This document shows positions 22,540 to 28,444 of a DNA stretch of 28,444 nt, piece after piece. This DNA comes from DASSCW01 sp036556325 (GTDB taxonomy: Bacteria > Chloroflexota > Limnocylindria > QHBO01), in assembly GCA_036556325.1 (NCBI GenBank), contig DATBJR010000082.1:1-28444 (forward strand), in the 5' to 3' direction. The notes below the pieces were generated by a model, which saw only the letters and a program-made list of their open reading frames with translations, was not told the origin of the DNA and made no database searches. Position numbers and translations under genes: made by a program. Each line of letters opens with the position of its first letter. The stretch's first letter is position 1.

Positions 22540-23208
22540 TCATCGGTCGGCGCCTGCGCCGCGCAGCGCGTCCACGATGCTCACGAAATCGGGCGGCGGG
22601 TCCGCGACCAGCCGCAGCCCGTCGCCAAGGACCAGCTCGGCGGCATGCAGCATGAGTCGCGCTGCCCCGCCCACCGGCCGGGGTTCGCCGTAGCGCGTGT
22701 CGCCGAGGATCGGGTGCCCGATGGCGTAGCAGTGCACCCGGATCTGATGCCGCCGTCCGGTGAGCGGCTCGACCTCCAGCAGATCGGCATCCCGCAGCCG
22801 CTCCCGCCGCTGCCAGCGGCTGACCGCTTCCCGCCCCTGCGGGTCCACGCCCACCCGGCCCGAGCCGAACTCCCGGAGGCGCTGCGTGATTGCTCCCCTC
22901 CGAGCGCCTACGTGACCGTGAACGACCGCGAGATACCGCTTCGTGACCTGGCGCTCCTCGAACTGCCGCGAGAGCTCGCGGTGTGACTCGGCGGTCCTGG
23001 CGAAGACGACGACCCCACTGGTCTCCCGGTCGAGCCGGTGCACGATGAACGCCTTCGAGCCGATGTGCGCCGCCACGGCCGCCTGCAGCGTGTCGCCGAC
23101 CTCCACGCCCCCGCCGGGTGCCATGGCCTGGCCAGCCGGCTTGGCCACCGCGATCAGCCGCTCGTCCTCGAACAGGACCTGGAGTCCGCCGGGTCGGCTA
23201 CCGCTCAC
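22540..23208 (-). CDS. RluA-family pseudouridine synthase
   Basis: A 222-residue enzyme isomerising uridine to pseudouridine in rRNA or tRNA. It lacks an S4 domain. The catalytic domain starts LQVLFEDERLIAVAKPAG. Active-site Asp60 lies in FIVHRLDRETSGVVVFA, and further blocks are VTKRYLAVVHG and LTGRRHQIRVHCYAIGHPILGDTRYG, all as expected. GTG at 23208 chosen, with GGGAG about 9 nt upstream, because it gives the compact family N-terminus. An in-frame ATG at 23259 adding 17 charged residues is the alternative. Located 105 bp after the dnaK stop, same strand. The target RNA site is not predictable from sequence. Confidence 0.9.
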   Translation of the reverse strand: MSGSRPGGLQVLFEDERLIAVAKPAGQAMAPGGGVEVGDTLQAAVAAHIGSKAFIVHRLDRETSGVVVFARTAESHRELSRQFEERQVTKRYLAVVHGHVGARRGAITQRLREFGSGRVGVDPQGREAVSRWQRRERLRDADLLEVEPLTGRRHQIRVHCYAIGHPILGDTRYGEPRPVGGAARLMLHAAELVLGDGLRLVADPPPDFVSIVDALRGAGADR

Positions 23209-23313
23209 GTCGGCTCGCTCCCGCGAACGCGAAGGCCCGTCCCACGCCTCCCCGAGCATGCTGCGATGCCATCCGAGGAGGTGTGGCGACGGGCCAGCCC
23301 GTACCAGGAGGGA

Positions 23314-25236
<1,923 letters not shown>

Positions 25237-25239
25237 TGG

Positions 25240-25812
25240 TCAGTGCTCCTTCGGGTTGTTCGCCACGCGCACCAGCGCCGGGCGCAGGACCCGGTCGTGC
25301 AGCCGATAGCCGCGCTGCAGCTCGCCGATGACGTGGTTGTCGGGGTAGTCGGACGTCTCCTCGTGGACGACGGCCTCGTGAACATTGGGATCGAACGGCA
25401 GGCCGGTGGCCTCGATGGGCGTGACGCCCTCGGCCTCGAGCACGCCGCGCAGCTTGCGCTCCACCAGCCGCACGCCATCGACCCAGGCGTCGTCGGTGTC
25501 CGGCGGCACGTTCTCGAGGGCGCGGTCGAAGTCGTCCAGCACGCTGAGCAGCTTGCCGATGAGCAGCGCGTTCGTGAAGCGGGCAACGGTCTCCCGCTCT
25601 TCGTCGACGCGTCGCTTGTAGTTGCTGAAGTCAGCGGCGGTCCGCTGCCAGTTGCGCAGGTTCTCGTCGGAAGCGGCACGCGCCTCCTCCAGGCCTCGCT
25701 CCAGCTTGTCGAGCTCGCGCATCAGCTCGGCCCGGGACGGACCCTTGCCATGGCGCTCGCCTTCGGTGGCGGTCGCCTCGCGGGCGTCGCCGTTGGTCGG
25801 ATGGTCAGTCAT
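25240..25812 (-). CDS. grpE: Nucleotide exchange factor GrpE
   Basis: A 190-residue co-chaperone that releases ADP from DnaK. A long N-terminal coiled coil runs RAELMRELDKLERGLEEARAASDENLRNWQRTAADFSNYKRRV. The four-helix part has LLSVLDDFDRALENVP, and the C-terminal beta wing has GLPFDPNVHEAVVHEET, VIGELQRGYRLHDRVLRPALVRVA. ATG overlaps the hrcA stop by 4 nt (ATGA) and lacks its own ribosome binding site, indicating coupling to hrcA. Confidence 0.97.
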   Translation of the reverse strand: MTDHPTNGDAREATATEGERHGKGPSRAELMRELDKLERGLEEARAASDENLRNWQRTAADFSNYKRRVDEERETVARFTNALLIGKLLSVLDDFDRALENVPPDTDDAWVDGVRLVERKLRGVLEAEGVTPIEATGLPFDPNVHEAVVHEETSDYPDNHVIGELQRGYRLHDRVLRPALVRVANNPKEH

Positions 25813-26912
25813 GCGTCATCGCCATAGTGGGTCGTGGTGATCAGCTCGTTCATGAGGGTGGCCAGGTAGCGAACGGTGGGAATGGCCCGCGGATAGGGCA
25901 TGCGGGTCGGCCCCAGCACGCCGAGCACGCCGAGGGCCGTATCGGGCTCGCCGTAGGGGGCGAACACCAGGCTCACCTCGTGCATGGCGTCGATGGTGTT
26001 CTCGTGGCCGATGATGACGTGCACGCCCTGCCCACGGGTCAGCACCGGCAGAAGCTGTTCCAGAAAGTCGGAGCGCCGCAGCACGTCCAGCACGCTGCGC
26101 AGCTTCGCGCTCTCCGCGAACTCCGGCTGCTCCAGCACGTTGCTGATGCCATCGGTGAAGACCTCCTCGATGCCGACCCCATCCGCCTCCTCCAGCATCC
26201 GGGCGACCACCTCGGCCACGTGCGCGGCCAGCAGGCCGAGGCGGCCGATGCGGCGGCGCACCTGCGGCGCGGCCAGGCCGGGCAGGTCGGCATTGAGGGT
26301 GGCCGCCGCCACGTCCAGGTCCTCCTGGCTGACGGAGCTGTCCGCGCCGAGCCGATCCATCACGTTGCGATCCAGCCGGCGCTGGCTGACCTTGCCATCG
26401 GCCAGCACCAGGACGCACAGCCGCGTGCGATCGGCCAGCTCCACCAGCTGCACGTGCGAGAACTTCGCGCGTCGCGACCGCGCCGGCGTGACCACCGCGG
26501 CCGAGCTGGTGGTGGCCGCCAGGATCGACGCCGCCAGGCGCAGCCATTCGTTGCTGGTGAGCTGCACCTGCGCGAACTGATGGCGGATCATCAGCTGGTC
26601 CACCCGGTCCAGCACCGCCTCACGCATCAGCGATTCGACGTAGAGCCGATAGCCGAGGTCGGATGGCACTCGGCCGGCGCTGGTGTGCGGATGGCTGAGC
26701 AGGCCCAGGGCCTCGAGCTCAGCCATGGCGCTGCGGACGGTTGCCGAGCTGACGTGCAGTCCATGTCGGCTGACGAGGCGCTTCGACCCCACCGGCACGG
26801 CGGTCAGCACGTAGTCCTCGACGACGGCACGCAGCACCGATTGCTGCCGCTCCGTCAGCTTGATGCGGCCCGCAGAGCTCCGTGGTCCAGGTTGTGTGGG
26901 TTCGTCGGCCAT
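25809..26912 (-). CDS. hrcA: Heat-inducible transcription repressor HrcA
   Basis: A 367-residue repressor that binds CIRCE elements and is kept active by GroEL in known systems. The N-terminal winged helix has RQQSVLRAVVEDYVLTAVPVGSKRL and SSATVRSAMAELEALGLLSHPHTSAGRVPSD in parts. A central GAF-like domain and C-terminal dimer region follow, with the late block VIIGHENTIDAMHEVSLVFAPYG and LGVLGPTRMPYPRAIPTVRYLA. ATG at 26912 with GGAGG 5 nt upstream. First gene of hrcA-grpE-dnaK, autoregulated by the perfect CIRCE 38 bp upstream of the start. Confidence 0.97.
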   Translation of the reverse strand: MADEPTQPGPRSSAGRIKLTERQQSVLRAVVEDYVLTAVPVGSKRLVSRHGLHVSSATVRSAMAELEALGLLSHPHTSAGRVPSDLGYRLYVESLMREAVLDRVDQLMIRHQFAQVQLTSNEWLRLAASILAATTSSAAVVTPARSRRAKFSHVQLVELADRTRLCVLVLADGKVSQRRLDRNVMDRLGADSSVSQEDLDVAAATLNADLPGLAAPQVRRRIGRLGLLAAHVAEVVARMLEEADGVGIEEVFTDGISNVLEQPEFAESAKLRSVLDVLRRSDFLEQLLPVLTRGQGVHVIIGHENTIDAMHEVSLVFAPYGEPDTALGVLGVLGPTRMPYPRAIPTVRYLATLMNELITTTHYGDDA

Positions 26913-26950
26913 GGGTCCTCCGCCCGGTTCGTGCGGTCAGTTCTCCCCGG

Positions 26951-26977
26951 TTAGCACTCTATGGCCGAGAGTGCTAA
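26951..26977. promoter_or_regulatory. CIRCE operator (perfect consensus) upstream of hrcA
   Basis: TTAGCACTC-N9-GAGTGCTAA, both arms identical to the published CIRCE consensus. It lies immediately downstream of the predicted transcription start, between promoter and hrcA, where HrcA binding blocks transcription. Confidence 0.97.
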
Positions 26978-26989
26978 CGCGCTGCGCGC

Positions 26990-27019
26990 ATGGTACCAAC
27001 CCGGCGCGCCGAGTGTCAA
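26990..27019 (-). promoter_or_regulatory. Sigma-70-type promoter of hrcA-grpE-dnaK
   Basis: -35 TTGACA (27014-27019, perfect), 18-bp spacer, -10 TACCAT (26990-26995, four of six). Start predicted near 26983, giving a leader of about 70 nt that contains CIRCE and the hrcA ribosome binding site. Vegetative-type promoter plus CIRCE is the standard HrcA arrangement. Confidence 0.75.
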
Positions 27020-27063
27020 CGAATGGCAGGCCGTCTCACTCGTGGCGCGGCTCCTCGCTGCGG

Positions 27064-27094
27064 GGACGCCGGTGCGCCGCCCTCTTAGGCGTCC
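27064..27094 (-). terminator. Inverted repeat after the ASCH-like gene
   Basis: GGACGCC at 27064-27070 pairs with GGCGTCC at 27088-27094 around a 17-nt loop, starting 8 bp after the upstream gene's stop and before the hrcA promoter. It may separate the hemW unit from the heat-shock operon. No T tract, long loop; weak call. Confidence 0.3.
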
Positions 27095-27102
27095 TCATGG
27101 CG

Positions 27103-27705
27103 TCATCCTCCCGGTCGTGAGGCGTCGGACGCACGGAGCCGGCCCAGCAGGGCATGACCGCGCGGCGACAGCCGATAACCGATGGCCAGGCTCTCCGTGA
27201 GCCCCAACCCCTTGAGCTTGCGCACGTCCGTCTTGAACGGCAACCGCTCGCGGCCGACCTCCGCCGCCAGGTCCCCTGCCCGGCGCGCCGGGTTGGCGGC
27301 GATCAGCTCCAGCACCTGCCGCGTCCACGGGCCGCGAGGGCTGGCCCGGTCGAGGCGATCCAGCCGTCGGCGCAGCTCATCGAACTCGGCCTCGTCGGGT
27401 ACAGCGTCGCGCAGGGCAACCCGCGGGTCAGGACCCATCACGTGGAGGCGCAGCCGGTAGATGTCGCCGCTGCCGCGCCGGTCCAGGAAGCTCAGCAGCT
27501 CGTCCGCCGACCCGAATCCAGCTCGCTGGGCCTCGACGTCGGACACGTCCTCGCGTCGGACGCGGTCCACCGAGGTGAAGCCGATGACCCCGATGGCGGT
27601 CAGCTGACGCCCGCCGACCCTGGCCCGCGGCCGATCCCAGCGACGGAAGGCACGGTCCACCCGCCCGTCGGCGATTGCCGCCAGGGTGCGCGGCGGGAAC
27701 CGCAT
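27103..27705 (-). CDS. ASCH/PUA-like domain fused to a winged helix, function unknown
   Basis: 200 residues. Residues 1-100 follow the ASCH (PUA-like, RNA-binding) pattern: a helix leading to ADGRVDRAFRRWDRPRARVGG, strand AIGVIGFTSVDRV, an AGFGSADELLSFL helix and GDIYRLRLHVMG strand. After a charged linker (about 110-128), residues 129-190 form a winged helix with RQVLELIAANPARRAGDLAAEVG, FKTDVRKLKGLGLTES and a wing YRLSPRGHALL. ATG at 27705 shares a base with the hemW stop (TGATG), so translation is coupled to hemW. Possible RNA- or nucleotide-responsive regulator; domain calls rest on pattern only and need a profile search. Confidence 0.8.
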   Translation of the reverse strand: MRFPPRTLAAIADGRVDRAFRRWDRPRARVGGRQLTAIGVIGFTSVDRVRREDVSDVEAQRAGFGSADELLSFLDRRGSGDIYRLRLHVMGPDPRVALRDAVPDEAEFDELRRRLDRLDRASPRGPWTRQVLELIAANPARRAGDLAAEVGRERLPFKTDVRKLKGLGLTESLAIGYRLSPRGHALLGRLRASDASRPGG

Positions 27706-28444
27706 CAGGCCGCCCCAGCGGTGGCCGGCTCGGGCACGAACGGGAGCAGGGCCTCCGACGCCAGCAGCCGGCCCTTCGCGCTCAGGCGCAGATGCTCCTC
27801 CCCGAGCTCCAGCAGTCCTGACTTCACGCCCGTTGCGATCTCGGCCCCGTACCGCGCGGCCGGATCGGCGCCGAACTCCGCGGCGAAGGCCTGCCGACGC
27901 AGACCATCGGTCCGCCGCAGGCCCAGCGCCACCGCCTCGAATTCACGGGTCGGCCCGTCCAGGTCCTCGAACCCGCCCTGCGGCGAGCGGCCGGCCTCGA
28001 CATCGGCCAGGTAGGCATCCAGGTCGCGCCGGTTCCATGAACGCCTGGCCGCGCCGTCGTACGAGTGGGCGCCGGCGCCGACGCCCGTGTACGCGCGGCG
28101 ATCCCAGTAGGCGCCGTTGTGCCGCGACTCGAAGCCCGGCCGGGCCCAGGAGGAGAGCTCGTAATGTCGGAAACCCGCGCCGTCGAGCACCTCTTCCGCC
28201 AGGCGGTATTGGTCGGCAGCCAGCGCGTCGTCCTGGCGGGCGGCCATGCGCCGGCGCCAGCGCAGCGCCCCGGCGCGTGGTGTCGCAGCCCACTCGTCGG
28301 GCACCAGCGCCAGCTGCAGCGCATACAGCGAGACGTGGTCGGGCTCCAGCGCCAGCGCCAGGCGCAGGCCGTCGCGCCAGCCCGCGAGTGACTGGTCGGG
28401 GATGCCGTGGATGAGGTCGATGCTCACGTTGCCGAAGCCGGCCT
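27705..28444 (-). CDS. hemW: HemW-like radical SAM protein, C-terminal part (5' end beyond window)
   Basis: The last 246 codons of a protein of the HemW (formerly HemN-like) family, a heme-binding chaperone related to oxygen-independent coproporphyrinogen oxidase. The N-terminal radical SAM CxxxCxxC lies outside. Visible blocks are AGFGNVSIDLIHGIPDQS at the window edge, HVSLYALQLALVPDEW, YRLAEEVLDGAGFRHYELSSWARPG, the ESRHNGAYWDRRAYTGVGAGAHSYDG segment and the C-terminal wing EFEAVALGLRRTDGL and GLLELGEEHLRLSAKGRLL. hemW directly before hrcA is the usual order in Bacillus and Chloroflexota, here with one extra gene between. Confidence 0.93.
   Translation of the reverse strand, partial: AGFGNVSIDLIHGIPDQSLAGWRDGLRLALALEPDHVSLYALQLALVPDEWAATPRAGALRWRRRMAARQDDALAADQYRLAEEVLDGAGFRHYELSSWARPGFESRHNGAYWDRRAYTGVGAGAHSYDGAARRSWNRRDLDAYLADVEAGRSPQGGFEDLDGPTREFEAVALGLRRTDGLRRQAFAAEFGADPAARYGAEIATGVKSGLLELGEEHLRLSAKGRLLASEALLPFVPEPATAGAA

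Noticed and set aside
23289..23302. ACGGGC-TG-GCCCGT palindrome after dnaK as terminator
   Set aside because: The loop is too small unless the stem is cut to five pairs, and no T tract follows; it is not distinguishable from a chance GC palindrome.

Overview
The window is a dense, G+C-rich bacterial chromosome segment with almost every base coding and no rRNA, tRNA, insertion sequence or CRISPR array visible. Gene content points to Chloroflexota, probably an uncultured soil or freshwater lineage near Limnocylindria/Ellin6529. The evidence is an hrcA-grpE-dnaK cluster under CIRCE control, bS21, YqeY, a PgpH-type c-di-AMP phosphodiesterase and YbeY in Bacillus-like order, plus typical Chloroflexota accessory genes. 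The phylum is an inference from content and order; the class is a guess.

Layout. 1-690: N-terminal part of aconitase (minus strand, runs off the left edge). 826-2755: a three-gene operon like yxlE-yxlF-yxlG (PLDc_N small membrane protein, ABC ATPase, ABC permease). 2773-8000 (minus): pth, mfd, an alpha/beta hydrolase and a GNAT acetyltransferase, mostly joined by 4-nt GTGA overlaps. 8041-10664 (plus): DAO-type FAD oxidoreductase, ammonium transporter amt, and a 44-residue single-span membrane protein with a perfect Shine-Dalgarno sequence. 10730-11935: an unrecognised single-pass membrane protein whose cytoplasmic part looks like a degenerate ECF sigma region 2.

11932-18624 (minus): dnaJ, prmA, rsmE, HIT, rpsU, yqeY, pgpH, ybeY, in the gene order known from Firmicutes. 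18681-23208: a mixed insert with two unknown membrane proteins, a YcaQ-type crosslink glycosylase, exonuclease III, MscL with a C-terminal zinc ribbon, and an RluA-type pseudouridine synthase. 23314-28444 (minus): hemW (5' end missing), an ASCH/PUA-like plus winged-helix protein, hrcA, grpE, dnaK. The insert splits the ancestral dnaK-dnaJ pair, and dnaJ carries its own second CIRCE operator. The heat-shock regulon is therefore two transcription units under one repressor.

The most interesting pattern is in how genes start. Genes with long leaders (acnA, rpsU, mscL, hrcA, amt, the 44-residue ORF) have strong Shine-Dalgarno sequences. Nine or ten others have no Shine-Dalgarno sequence but a TANNNT hexamer 5-11 nt before the start codon, the arrangement of leaderless mRNAs. 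In one case two divergent genes share a 24-bp gap with overlapping -10 hexamers.
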